Made by a program: the position numbers and the translations under genes. A stretch of DNA of 64,000 bases from Paraburkholderia saeva (GTDB lineage: Bacteria; Pseudomonadota; Gammaproteobacteria; Burkholderiales; Burkholderiaceae): the NCBI RefSeq assembly GCF_907164555.1, contig NZ_CAJQZC010000007.1, forward strand, positions 124,001 through 188,000. The letters run 5' to 3'. Below are positions 25,143 through 33,298 of the stretch, one piece after another; positions within the stretch are counted from its first letter, which is position 1; the number at the start of each line of letters is the position of its first letter. The notes beneath the pieces were generated by a model. That model searched no databases. It saw only the letters and a program-made list of their open reading frames with translations, and had not been told where the DNA came from.

Positions 25143-25355
25143 ATGACGACGATTCTTCTGAAAGAAAACGAGCCGTTCGAAGTGGCGATCCGCCGCTTTC
25201 GTCGCGCAATCGAAAAGAATGGCCTGATCGCCGAGCTGCGTGAGCGCCAATCGTACGAAAAGCCGACGACGGCACGTAAGCGCAAGAAGGCCGCTGCTGT
25301 GAAGCGCCTGCACAAGCGCCTGCGCAGCCAGCAACTGCCGAAAAAGCTGCACTAA
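25143..25355 (+). CDS. rpsU: 30S ribosomal protein S21
   Basis: A 70-residue, highly basic protein of the small ribosomal subunit that takes part in initiation at the anti-Shine-Dalgarno region. The N-terminal IxLKENEPFEVAIRRFRRA and the Lys/Arg-rich KRKKAAAVKRLHKRL tail are diagnostic, and the length is normal. ATG 25143 follows a TTAGGAATTAC ribosome site; the earlier in-frame ATG at 25077 would add a non-family extension. Followed by a strong terminator, so monocistronic. Confidence 0.97.
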   Translation: MTTILLKENEPFEVAIRRFRRAIEKNGLIAELRERQSYEKPTTARKRKKAAAVKRLHKRLRSQQLPKKLH

Positions 25356-25377
25356 GCACGCTTTTTAGCACGGCCAG

Positions 25378-25421
25378 ACGGCGGTGTAGTTTCGAAAGAA
25401 GCTACACCGCCGTTCTCATTT
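25378..25421 (+). terminator. Intrinsic terminator after rpsU
   Basis: A perfect 12-bp stem ACGGCGGTGTAG/CTACACCGCCGT (25378-25389 with 25402-25413) with a 12-nt loop, followed by TCTCATTT. Confidence 0.85.
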
Positions 25422-25537
25422 GGTCGCCCGGAAACGGTAAAGGGCGGTCACGCTCGGGTACGCCGCGGTATCGCGGCAGACGAGAGTGCGGGCGCCCGAG
25501 CGCTGAAATGCTTCCCCGATGTGGCGCCGTTCTGGCG

Positions 25538-25963
25538 TTACGCCGCGGACTTCACGCGTTCGGCAGACAGGCCGAACTGCCGCGCGATCGAGCGCAGACG
25601 CTCCTGCCATTCCCACGTACCGAACACGTCGTGTACGTTCTGGAGGCAGCTGAGCAATTCGACGGTCGTGGCGTCGTAGATGTTGATGCGCGCGCGTAGC
25701 AGCGCCTTCTTGAGCGCCGCCACGCCGACATCCATGTACAGCGGCACATCGCGCGGATCTTTTCCGATGTAACGGACCGGAATGCCTTCCATCGCCGTCA
25801 TGTAGTCGCCCGGCTTGATGAAATTGCCAATGGGACAGCCACCGCAGTGACCCCGGTATGCGCCGCCGCCGCGTGGCAGTAGCGCCGCGCGTTTCTGGCC
25901 AAACAGGTGGCCGACGGCCTGGTCGAAAATCTCCTGATGAGTCAGGAAGTTCAGGCTTTTCAT
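25538..25963 (-). CDS. Conserved-looking hypothetical protein with a CGGCP motif
   Basis: A 141-residue protein I cannot assign to a family. ATG 25963 is preferred; in-frame extension to 26404 looks noncoding. It has an early LTHQEIFDQAVGHL helix, a glycine-rich loop with HCGGCPIGNFIKPGDY near residues 39-54, and a helical C terminus (WEWQERLRSIARQFG). The CxxC could bind metal or be redox-active, but two cysteines alone are weak evidence. It is convergent with rpsU and has no operon partner. Confidence 0.6.
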   Translation of the reverse strand: MKSLNFLTHQEIFDQAVGHLFGQKRAALLPRGGGAYRGHCGGCPIGNFIKPGDYMTAMEGIPVRYIGKDPRDVPLYMDVGVAALKKALLRARINIYDATTVELLSCLQNVHDVFGTWEWQERLRSIARQFGLSAERVKSAA

Positions 25964-26259
25964 GGTGCTTCTCCTCTGCGCTGGGCGCAGCGGTCGTTTG
26001 TTATTTGAGAACCTGCGGTGTTCCTCACAGCTATAACGGCTGAAATCGGGAAATATGTATTGGATCAAACCCGCAGCGGGCAATTTTGCCGTATTACACA
26101 GGCTTTTGCCAGGCCGCGTGCCGTAAGGCTGCCGTTCCAGTACGCCCGACAGGACCAAGGCGAACGGCGCACGCTGACCGCGAGACCTGCCGAGACGCCC
26201 CGGCGTCCAGCGTCGGGCTTCCGAGGCAGGCAACCGCCGGCGCGTGAAATGGGAGCCGG

Positions 26260-26856
26260 CTACCCCGATTTCCGGTTGCGTCCCTTTTTGCCAAGTGCGG
26301 CACAAGCTGCCCGGCATGCACAGTTGCGCTCGTGGTCGTTCACCATGCCGACTGCCTGCATGAACGAATAGCAGATCGTGGTGCCGACGAACTTGCAACC
26401 CCACCCTTTGAGCGCCTTGCTCAGCGCGTCCGAAATGGCGGTCGAAGCGGGTGCGTCCTTATAGCTTGCCCAGTCGTTCTGGATGGGCGTCTGGTCGACG
26501 AATGACCACACGAAATTCGCCAGTGAACCGTGCTCGGCCTGAATCTTCTGGATCGCGCGTGCGTTGGTGACCGCCGATTCGAGCTTGCCCCGATGGCGGA
26601 CGATGCTGGCGTCGAGCAGCAGTGCGTCAATCTGTTTTGGGGCGAAGCCGGCCACAGTGTCGATATCGAAATCGGCGAATGCACGGCGATACCCCGCCCG
26701 CTTGTTGAGAATCGTCGACCACGACAGACCAGCCTGCGCGCCCTCCAGCACCAGGAGCTCAAACAGGTGCCGATCGTCGCGCGAAGGCACGCCCCATTCA
26801 GTATCGTGATATTGCGCAAGCGCTTCGGTCGCCGCCCAGTTGCATCGTTGTGTCAC
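26260..26856 (-). CDS. tag: DNA-3-methyladenine glycosylase I
   Basis: A 198-residue base-excision repair enzyme that removes 3-methyladenine from DNA. The family zinc ligands are visible: C5 in QRCNW, H17 in YHDTEWG, and a C-terminal histidine and cysteine in NDHERNCACR. The DDRHLFELLVLEGAQAGLSW block is diagnostic. GTG 26856 with AGGAG seven bases upstream gives the normal N terminus; the frame stays open further upstream but that part lacks family sequence. Divergent from the sugar-kinase-like gene. Confidence 0.93.
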   Translation of the reverse strand: MTQRCNWAATEALAQYHDTEWGVPSRDDRHLFELLVLEGAQAGLSWSTILNKRAGYRRAFADFDIDTVAGFAPKQIDALLLDASIVRHRGKLESAVTNARAIQKIQAEHGSLANFVWSFVDQTPIQNDWASYKDAPASTAISDALSKALKGWGCKFVGTTICYSFMQAVGMVNDHERNCACRAACAALGKKGRNRKSG

Positions 26857-27013
26857 TTTCACACTCCTGCATGTATGAGTTGCCCAACTCGTTGAATCCC
26901 GCGAGGCAAGAATAGCGGAATGGATACGCGCCGCCACCTGGCCGGATGGCAGATTGCCGGATCGAATTGAACCCGATAGTCTCTGCATCATCCTTTCTAT
27001 TCGACTGTATTCG

Positions 27014-27895
27014 ATGACTTCAGACCTTTACCTCATCGGTGTCGACGGCGGCGGCTCAGGCACCCGTCTCGTCCTTGGCGACATTCAAGGTGCCGAACTC
27101 GCGCAGGCCACCGGCGGGCCATCGGGTCTCGGCCTCGGCGTCGAGCGCGCGTGGCAGTCGATCGAAGCCGCCAGCCGCGATGCATTCACCGCAGCGGGAC
27201 TCGAGCTGGACTGGTCGCGCTGCATCCTGGGTTGCGGGCTGGCAGGCGTGAATAATCGCGACTGGCTCGCAGCGTTCTATGATCACGCGCCAAAAGTGGC
27301 CGGGCTCGCGGTGGAGAGCGACGCCTACACGACGCTCCTCGGTGCGCACGGCGGCGCGCATGGCGTGGTGGTTGCGCTCGGTACGGGCAGCGTAGCCGCA
27401 GCGGCCGACGGCGACGGACCATGGCGAATTGCGAGCGGATTCGGCTTCCCGTCGGGCGATGAGGCGAGCGGCGCCTGGCTGGGCATGCGGGCCAGCGTCT
27501 ATGCCCAGCAGGCGCTCGATGGCCGCGTGCCACACGATAACTTCGCGCAGGCATTGCTCGACCGCATCGGCGCGCAGGACCGCGACAGCCTGATCGTCTG
27601 GCTTTGTGCCGCCAATCAGACTGCGTATGCGAGCCTCGCGCCTGTCGTCCTGCAGCATCGTACGCATCCATTTGCCGCCCGGCTGCTTGCCGAAGCCGGA
27701 ACCGAAATCGCGAAGATGATCGACGCCCTGGATCCGACGGGCACTTTGCCGGTGGCGTTGTGCGGCGGCCTCGGTGAGCCACTGCGGCCTTATGTGCCGG
27801 CTTCGTACCATGCGCGTCTGCGCGCGCCACTGGCCGATTCGGCGCACGGCGGGCTGCAGCTTGCAAGAGTCGAGGCGCGCCAGATCAACGCATAA
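27014..27895 (+). CDS. BadF/BadG/BcrA/BcrD-family ATPase (N-acetylglucosamine-kinase-like)
   Basis: A 293-residue ASKHA-fold protein. The phosphate-1 loop GVDGGGSGTR lies at residues 8-17, the phosphate-2 loop ALGTGS near 118, and the adenosine loop CGGLGEPL near 250. Members phosphorylate hexosamines such as GlcNAc or glucosamine, which is the most likely role; the family also includes activator ATPases. ATG 27014 gives the normal N terminus. The HAD phosphatase follows 72 bp downstream on the same strand. Confidence 0.85.
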   Translation: MTSDLYLIGVDGGGSGTRLVLGDIQGAELAQATGGPSGLGLGVERAWQSIEAASRDAFTAAGLELDWSRCILGCGLAGVNNRDWLAAFYDHAPKVAGLAVESDAYTTLLGAHGGAHGVVVALGTGSVAAAADGDGPWRIASGFGFPSGDEASGAWLGMRASVYAQQALDGRVPHDNFAQALLDRIGAQDRDSLIVWLCAANQTAYASLAPVVLQHRTHPFAARLLAEAGTEIAKMIDALDPTGTLPVALCGGLGEPLRPYVPASYHARLRAPLADSAHGGLQLARVEARQINA

Positions 27896-27967
27896 ATGGG
27901 CGACGGAGCGGGGCTGCGTGCCTGGGGCGTTAAAATACGCCCTTTGAAGCCGCGAGCCCCTCACGAC

Positions 27968-28789
27968 ATGTACAAAGTTATCGCCACCGATCTCGACGGA
28001 ACCCTGCTCAACAGCGACCATCAGGTGGACCCGCTCACCGTCTCGACGGTGCGTGCGCTCGAAGCGCAGGGGCTTCACTTTGTCATCGCGACCGGGCGCC
28101 ATTATTCCGACGTCGCCGGCATTCGCGACGTGCTGGGTATCAAACCGTATCTGGTCACGTCGAATGGCGCGCGGGTGCATGCACCTGACAACACGTTGAT
28201 ATACGCGCGGGATCTCGCGCCAGATATCGTGCGGCGCCTTGTCGAGCCGGAAATCGCTGGCGAGCATGGCCGTGTGATCGTCAATCTGTTCGCCGATCAG
28301 GAATGGCTGATTGACCGCGACTCGCCTGAATTGCTGCGTTATCACCAGGACTCGGGCTTCACGTACGAAGTGATGGACCTGCGCAAGCACTCCGGCAAGG
28401 ACATCGCAAAGGTGCTGTATATCGGCGATCCGGCAGACCTCGCGCGCGTCTCGGAGAATCTCGAGCGCGAATTCGGCGAAGCGCTGTACGTGACCTATTC
28501 GTTGCCCGACTGCCTCGAGGTGATGGCCGCGAACGTATCGAAGGGCACCGCGTTACGGGTCGTGCTGGAGCGTCTGGGCATCGATACGGCACGCTGCGTG
28601 GCCTTCGGCGACAACATGAACGATATCGACCTGCTGGAAACGGCAGGCTATCCGTTCATGATGAATAACGCCAACCCGGACCTCATCCGGCGGCTGCCGG
28701 ACGTGCCACGCATCGGCAATAACTTCGAGGCCGGCGTCGCCCATCATCTGCGCAAGCTGTTCGCGATGGACGACGAACTGACGTCCTGA
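27968..28789 (+). CDS. Cof-type HAD-IIB hydrolase (sugar/nucleotide phosphatase)
   Basis: A 273-residue phosphatase. HAD motif I is DLDGTLL (nucleophile D8, acid D10), motif II the threonine in FVIATGRHYSD near residue 40, the motif III lysine is in NVSKGTAL near 193, and motif IV is FGDNMNDIDLL near 214. The IIB cap lies between motifs II and III. Such enzymes dephosphorylate sugar phosphates, nucleotides or pyridoxal phosphate in the cytoplasm. ATG 27968 is the family start. Confidence 0.9.
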   Translation: MYKVIATDLDGTLLNSDHQVDPLTVSTVRALEAQGLHFVIATGRHYSDVAGIRDVLGIKPYLVTSNGARVHAPDNTLIYARDLAPDIVRRLVEPEIAGEHGRVIVNLFADQEWLIDRDSPELLRYHQDSGFTYEVMDLRKHSGKDIAKVLYIGDPADLARVSENLEREFGEALYVTYSLPDCLEVMAANVSKGTALRVVLERLGIDTARCVAFGDNMNDIDLLETAGYPFMMNNANPDLIRRLPDVPRIGNNFEAGVAHHLRKLFAMDDELTS

Positions 28790-28845
28790 GCATTGCAAAC
28801 GCGACGCCAAAGCGGACCACGGCCAAAGGGAAGGTTAAATGGAAA

Positions 28846-28872
28846 GGCCTCTGCGAAGTCTCCGCAGAGGCC
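28846..28872 (-). terminator. Hairpin terminator downstream of the 28954..29256 gene
   Basis: A perfect 10-bp stem GGCCTCTGCG/CGCAGAGGCC with a 7-nt loop. On the minus strand it is followed by TTTCCATTT, so it fits termination of the small exported-protein gene and may also act on the converging HAD gene. Confidence 0.65.
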
Positions 28873-28900
28873 ATGCACGACAGGCTGGATGGTTGAATGA

Positions 28901-28942
28901 CCGTCAGCCGTCAGCCGTCAGCCGTCAGCCGTCAGCCGTCAG
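28901..28942. repeat. Six tandem copies of a 7-bp unit (CCGTCAG)
   Basis: Six perfect head-to-tail copies of CCGTCAG between the HAD gene and the convergent small exported-protein gene, 11 bp before the latter's stop. Likely a slipped-strand repeat of variable copy number. Confidence 0.95.
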
Positions 28943-28953
28943 CCGCCCGTTGA

Positions 28954-29256
28954 TCAGCCGTGCCAGCCGTAGCCGCGATCACCACGCGCGTCCCAGCCGC
29001 CACGGCCGCCCCGGTCGTAGTCCCGGTGATCCCAGCGATGCGAGTCGTGCCCTTGATCGCGCCAGCCTCCGCGGTCCCAACCCGGATGGTCATACACGGG
29101 CTGAGGTGCCGCGTAGACCGGCGCCGGTCGCACGTACACGGGTGCCGGAACGCCAAGCGAAAGACCGATGCTCAGATCCGTATGCGCTTCGGCAACGCCG
29201 CACACGCCAACCGCAAGACCCGCGGCAACCAGCAGATGAGTAACGATGCGCTTCAT
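28954..29256 (-). CDS. Small exported Pro/Val- then Gly/Arg/Asp-rich protein
   Basis: A 100-residue protein with a clear Sec signal peptide (MKRIVTHLLVAAGLAVGVCG, cleavage probably after AEA at about residue 24). Mature part: a PAPVYVRPAPVYAAPQPVY repeat-like segment, then a hydrophilic tail rich in Gly, Arg, Asp, His and Trp ending YGWHG. It resembles small periplasmic PXPV-type proteins; function unknown. ATG 29256 has CAGGAGAAC before it. Ends in a strong hairpin. Confidence 0.75.
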   Translation of the reverse strand: MKRIVTHLLVAAGLAVGVCGVAEAHTDLSIGLSLGVPAPVYVRPAPVYAAPQPVYDHPGWDRGGWRDQGHDSHRWDHRDYDRGGRGGWDARGDRGYGWHG

Positions 29257-29573
29257 GTTGTTCTCCTGTCTCGCGACATGTTTGTCGCACAGGTTCAATC
29301 TACGCATCGCAGACCCCTCGTGCTGCGACGAGATGTTACGGAGTGAAAGTATCGATTCCGGGTTGCGGCCGTGCGTCCCGTGGCGCCCGATCGTTTGACC
29401 TGGGGCCGGCAAAAGCCTGAACATCCCGGCGCCACGGGGCTTTCCGGCTGGCCTTGGCCGGAACCGCATTTTCCTGACAGGTCAGCATATCCGGATATGT
29501 CCCCAGCAGGAGTAAGGCGCTCTTACACTTGTGGCATCTATTAATATCCGCCGCAGCCCCGCTCCCTTCTGAA

Positions 29574-29604
29574 AGCAGAAAACCGGGCGCGAAACGCCCG
29601 GTTT
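29574..29604 (-). terminator. Intrinsic terminator of aqpZ
   Basis: A 10-bp stem AAACCGGGCG/CGCCCGGTTT (29580-29589 with 29595-29604), loop CGAAA; on the minus strand it ends in TTTTCTGCTTTC. Confidence 0.8.
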
Positions 29605-29650
29605 CGAACGACTCGAAGTGTGAAATATCGGGCCTCTCCGGCGACCCGAT

Positions 29651-30391
29651 TCAGTTCAACGCTTCCACACTCCGCGTCGCCCCACGTTCCCGGGCGACAA
29701 CTGGATAAACCAGGCCCGCCACAACCGCACCGAGTACCGGCGCGAGCCAGAACAACCACAACTGGTCGACTGCGCCGCCGCCCACGAACAGCGCGGGCCC
29801 CGTCGACCGTGCCGGATTGACCGAGGTGTTCGTCACCGGAATCGAAATCAGATGGATCAGCGTGAGGCACAGGCCAATCGCGAGCGGTGCAAATCCCGCC
29901 GGCGCGCGACGGTCGGTTGCCCCGAGAATCACGAAGAGGAAGAAGCCGGTCATCACCACTTCGCAGATGAATGCGGCGAGCATCGAGTAGTGCCCGGGTG
30001 AGCGTCCGTCATATCCATTGGTTGCAAAGCCGCTCGCCACCAGATCGAACCCGGGTTTGCCGCATGCGATCAACGAGAGCGCGAACGCCCCCAGTATTGC
30101 GCCGGCCACCTGCGCCACGATGTACGGCACGAGGTCGCGGGCCGGGAAGCGGCCGGCAACCGTCAACCCGACGCTGACGGCCGGGTTCAGATGGCACCCG
30201 GAGATATGCCCGATCGTGTACGCCATCGTCAGCACAGTGAGGCCGAACGCGAGTGAGACTCCCGCATAGCCAATGCCCAAACCCTGCTCGGGACCCGAGA
30301 GACTCGCGGCCAGGACGGCGCTGCCGCACCCTCCCAGCACAAGCCAGAACGTGCCGAACATTTCGGCGGCGACACGTCGCGACAATTGCAT
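29651..30391 (-). CDS. aqpZ: Aquaporin Z
   Basis: A 246-residue inner-membrane water channel with six membrane helices and the two pore motifs NPAVS (near residue 69) and NPARS (near 193). The HISGCHLNPAV block, the aromatic/arginine filter position R after the second NPA, and the C-terminal helix LWLFWLAPVLGAVVAGLVY match AqpZ rather than glycerol facilitators. Single gene with its own terminator. The sequence between it and the H-NS-like gene is AT-rich. Confidence 0.95.
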   Translation of the reverse strand: MQLSRRVAAEMFGTFWLVLGGCGSAVLAASLSGPEQGLGIGYAGVSLAFGLTVLTMAYTIGHISGCHLNPAVSVGLTVAGRFPARDLVPYIVAQVAGAILGAFALSLIACGKPGFDLVASGFATNGYDGRSPGHYSMLAAFICEVVMTGFFLFVILGATDRRAPAGFAPLAIGLCLTLIHLISIPVTNTSVNPARSTGPALFVGGGAVDQLWLFWLAPVLGAVVAGLVYPVVARERGATRSVEALN

Positions 30392-30678
30392 TTGCGTATT
30401 CCTTTAAAGACGACTGCTATTGCGGCATCGCAAAAATCGCAATGCGCGCTCCAGTCGCGGATTTTAGGCAAACGCACCTGACGACGCTGTCAAGAATTGT
30501 CAAATTCGACGAAATGGCGCCGATTATTTCGGGATAAAGATTCGCGCAATTAAACTCCGGTTGTGACTTAATAATTATCAGATGATTTCCGGATATATCC
30601 GTCTGCCCCGCATTGCGAATTTCGCTAATTACAGTTAATCTCCGATCGAATGACTGCCGCGATAAGGGAGAGACCAGA

Positions 30679-30981
30679 ATGTCATCACAATACGCAGATC
30701 TCAAGGTTCAGATAGCGCGGCTTCAGGCGCAGGCCGAAGAGGCACGTCGCACGGAAGTCGTGAATGTGATTGCGGAGATCCGTCACAAGATTGTCGAATA
30801 CGGGCTTACCGCGCAGGATCTTGGCTTTGCCGAGGCCGCCCGCCGTGGCCGCCCGCCGAGGAAAGCGCCGTTGCCGCCGCGCTATCAGGACCCTAAAACC
30901 GGCAGTACGTGGAGCGGGCGCGGCAAACCGCCAAAATGGATTGCCGGGAAAAACCGTGAGCGGTTTCTGATCGAACAGTAA
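30679..30981 (+). CDS. H-NS family nucleoid-associated protein
   Basis: A 100-residue H-NS-like protein. Residues 1-50 form the coiled-coil oligomerisation part (QIARLQAQAEEAR); residues 75-92 carry the DNA-binding block YQDPKTGSTWSGRGKPPKW, close to the H-NS consensus. An AT-hook-like RRGRPPRKAP near residue 55 is typical of betaproteobacterial members. It binds and silences AT-rich DNA. ATG 30679 follows AAGGGAGAG. The upstream 200 bp is the most AT-rich stretch of this part and could be self-regulated. Confidence 0.9.
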   Translation: MSSQYADLKVQIARLQAQAEEARRTEVVNVIAEIRHKIVEYGLTAQDLGFAEAARRGRPPRKAPLPPRYQDPKTGSTWSGRGKPPKWIAGKNRERFLIEQ

Positions 30982-31059
30982 TTCAGCCGCGTAACCGAAA
31001 GCTTTTTGAAGGAAATTGTGTGCACTAAACCATTGCGTGATACGGTTGTTTGACACCAA

Positions 31060-31092
31060 TAAAAAAGCCGCCTTTTCAGGCGGCTTTTTGTT
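31060..31092. terminator. Intrinsic terminator after the H-NS-like gene
   Basis: Stem AAAAAGCCGCC/GGCGGCTTTTT (31062-31072 with 31079-31089), 6-nt loop, with A- and T-runs on the two sides so that it can work in both directions. Confidence 0.85.
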
Positions 31093-31178
31093 GCCCGGGA
31101 AATGAATCGTACGATTCACGCGCTACGCAATCGATTCACGCAGACGATTCACCTCGAATTAGCGCGTCAGCAGATCGG

Positions 31179-32243
31179 TCAGCCCACCGCAACCCGGCGC
31201 AGCACCGGGCGGCGCGTGGCTTCCAGAAGCGTCGTATACCCGTCGACGTAGTTCTGCGCCATCGTCTCCGACGTGAAGCGGCGCTCGAACTGCGCGCGGA
31301 TTTCGGTGCGCGAAAGCGCGTCGATACGCTGGAGCGCGGCAACCGCGCCCTGCACGTCTTCGCAGACGTAGCCGGTCACACCATGATCGATCACTTCGGG
31401 CACTGAGCCGCGGTTGAATGCGATCACCGGTGTGCCGCACGCCATCGACTCGATCATCACGAGCCCAAACGGCTCGGACCAGTCGATCGGGAACAGCAGC
31501 GCCTTCGCGCCGGAAAGGAACTCGGGCTTCTGGGCCTCGTTGATCTCCCCTACGAATTCCACGTGCGCCTGCGAGAGCAGCGGCTCAATCTCAGTCTTGA
31601 AGTACTCCTGGTCGGCTTTGTCCACCTTGGCAGCGATCTTCAGCGGCAGGCCGCTCTGGGCCGCGATCCTGATGGCTGTATCGACGCGCTTCTCCGGACA
31701 GATACGGCCGAGAAACGCCAGATATTCGGGCTTCCTGTGCGTCTGCGGCGTCAGCAGCTGTGCCGGCAGACCGTGGTAGATGGTGTTGAGCCAGTTCGCC
31801 TGCGGCAGCGGCTGGCGCTGCGAATCGGAAATCGATACGACGGGCACGTCCGAAAACGCGTCGAACACCGGCTGAAGCTCAGGCAGATCGAGGCGGCCGT
31901 GCAGCGTCGTGACAAACGGCGTGTCCATCGTCGAGAACAGCGGGAACGGTAGATAGTCGAGGTGAAAATGCAGCACGTCGAACTCATGGGCGACGCGGCG
32001 CACCTGTTCCATCATCAGCACGTGGGGCGCCATCGCGTCGCGCACGGTCGGATCGAGGCGCAGCGCACGCGGCCAGCAGGCTTCCAGATTTGCGGAGGTC
32101 ACCGAATCGCCACTCGCAAAGAGCGTAACGTCATGACCGAGGTTCACGAGCGCCTCTGTGAGATAAGAGACAACGCGCTCGGTGCCGCCGTAAAATTTCG
32201 GCGGGACAGCCTCGTAAAGCGGCGCGATTTGTGCGATTCGCAT
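31179..32243 (-). CDS. Glycosyltransferase family 4 protein
   Basis: A 354-residue GT-B transferase. The N-terminal acceptor domain opens with MRIAQIAPLYEAVPPKFYGGTERV; the C-terminal nucleotide-sugar domain holds FLGRICPEKRVD near residue 178 and the EPFGLVMIESMACGTPV E-x7-E block near 262. Such enzymes retain anomeric configuration and act at the inner face of the membrane on polysaccharide, glycolipid or osmolyte acceptors. It is divergent from flhDC. Whether it serves the flagellum is unknown. Confidence 0.88.
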   Translation of the reverse strand: MRIAQIAPLYEAVPPKFYGGTERVVSYLTEALVNLGHDVTLFASGDSVTSANLEACWPRALRLDPTVRDAMAPHVLMMEQVRRVAHEFDVLHFHLDYLPFPLFSTMDTPFVTTLHGRLDLPELQPVFDAFSDVPVVSISDSQRQPLPQANWLNTIYHGLPAQLLTPQTHRKPEYLAFLGRICPEKRVDTAIRIAAQSGLPLKIAAKVDKADQEYFKTEIEPLLSQAHVEFVGEINEAQKPEFLSGAKALLFPIDWSEPFGLVMIESMACGTPVIAFNRGSVPEVIDHGVTGYVCEDVQGAVAALQRIDALSRTEIRAQFERRFTSETMAQNYVDGYTTLLEATRRPVLRRVAVG

Positions 32244-32706
32244 GGGGTTCTCCTTGTTCAGACGGCTTCGTGCGACGTTGCTCGGATAAGCAGGCGAATG
32301 CCTGGTCGGACGGACTGCGCGGCGTCTTCTGGTCGCAACGCGAGGATTGCCCGAACTGGATCGGGTTATCCCTTAGAGCCATTATCGGGATTGGGCGCGC
32401 TAATTCGAGTTATTTTTCAAACGCTTAATGTTGTTACAGCGCGATACACGGGCTGTTACGGTTTCTCCAGATTGCCCGGAAAGCCCGATAAAACGGAGAT
32501 GCGATGCTTTCCACGGCCGTGCCGCAAAGCAGCACGGCACCTTGTTCGGGTGCGCGGCACACGGCGCTGCGGGCTTGGGGCAAGGCTGCGAAATGTGGGA
32601 TACGCCGGTTTTTAATTGTGCCTATAATCCCGGCCACCGCTTCTGGCGCGACATCCGATACGCCAGAAAATCCCCCGCCACATCCCCGAAAAGCGATCGG
32701 TTACAG

Positions 32707-32733
32707 ATCGTGTAGGAAAAATTCCTACACGAT
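32707..32733. promoter_or_regulatory. Perfect 12-bp inverted repeat upstream of flhD (candidate operator)
   Basis: ATCGTGTAGGAA-AAA-TTCCTACACGAT, symmetrical over all 24 arm bases. The TAGGAA/TTCCTA core resembles sites bound by NarL/FixJ-type response regulators such as RcsB or BvgA. It lies about 170 bp before flhD, about 80 bp after a TATAAT and about 60 bp before a second promoter candidate. Lacking a T-run and a stable loop length, it is unlikely to be a terminator. Confidence 0.6.
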
Positions 32734-32791
32734 TAATGGACATTTCCGTCAAAACAACGGGCGGTCTGTCCGATTTCCGAATGGTTGTGCT

Positions 32792-32820
32792 TTCGACACA
32801 ATGCTGGCAATGACCATAAA
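32792..32820 (+). promoter_or_regulatory. Weak sigma-70 promoter candidate for flhDC
   Basis: TTCGAC, 17 bp, CATAAA. Matches the consensus in part only, as expected for an activator-dependent promoter; it would give a leader of about 75 nt before flhD. The TATAAT at 32623-32628 is an alternative. Confidence 0.3.
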
Positions 32821-32904
32821 CGGGCCGGTCGTGCGTTATAGGCGCGCGCGATTGAGCAAACGTTTCCGCAACGGCCTGACCAGCCAGATCGAACCGGGGG
32901 AATC

Positions 32905-33225
32905 ATGACTGCCACTAGCGAAATGCTCAGTGAGATCAGAGAAGTAAACCTGTCCTACCTCCTGCTGGCCCAACGTCTTCTCCGTGAGGACAAACCCATG
33001 GGTATGTTCCGTATGGGTATCTCGGACCAGCTCGCTGATGTTCTCGCCAACCTCTCGCTTGCACAGACCGTCAAGCTGGCCGCTTCGAACCAGGTGCTTT
33101 GCCGCTTCCGGTTCGACGACCACGCAATTCTTTCGTCCCTCGCTGAAAAAGGCAAACAGGGCGTCGTTGCCCAGGCCCATTCGGCGATCCTGATGGCGAG
33201 CCAGCCGACCGAGCAGATCGGTTGA
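32905..33225 (+). CDS. flhD: Flagellar master regulator subunit FlhD
   Basis: A 106-residue helical protein that joins FlhC as the FlhD4C2 activator of class 2 flagellar genes. The EIREVNLSYLLLAQRLLREDK segment and the FRMGISD block are diagnostic. C66 corresponds to the disulfide cysteine near position 65 of the enteric protein. ATG 32905 follows GGGGGAATC. flhC begins 73 bp downstream. Four FlhDC-box-like sites elsewhere in this window are its likely targets. Confidence 0.95.
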   Translation: MTATSEMLSEIREVNLSYLLLAQRLLREDKPMGMFRMGISDQLADVLANLSLAQTVKLAASNQVLCRFRFDDHAILSSLAEKGKQGVVAQAHSAILMASQPTEQIG

Positions 33226-33298
33226 GGCGCACGCTGCAGTCCCTTGCGGTCGGCCATCCGGCCGGCCGGAGCTGGCACGGACGACAGAACGAGGGCGG

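Larger units (their letters stand above)
32244..32904. other. Long regulatory region upstream of flhDC
   Basis: About 660 bp with no convincing gene. It holds a perfect TATAAT at 32623-32628 without a good -35, a perfect 12-bp inverted repeat at 32707-32733, and a weak TTCGAC-17-CATAAA promoter candidate at 32792-32820. The length is typical for a master regulator receiving many inputs. Confidence 0.6.

Noticed and set aside
32504..32908. Plus-strand frame of about 134 codons upstream of flhD
   Set aside because: It crosses the inverted repeat and promoter candidates, shows no family motif and overlaps the flhD start; more likely noncoding leader.
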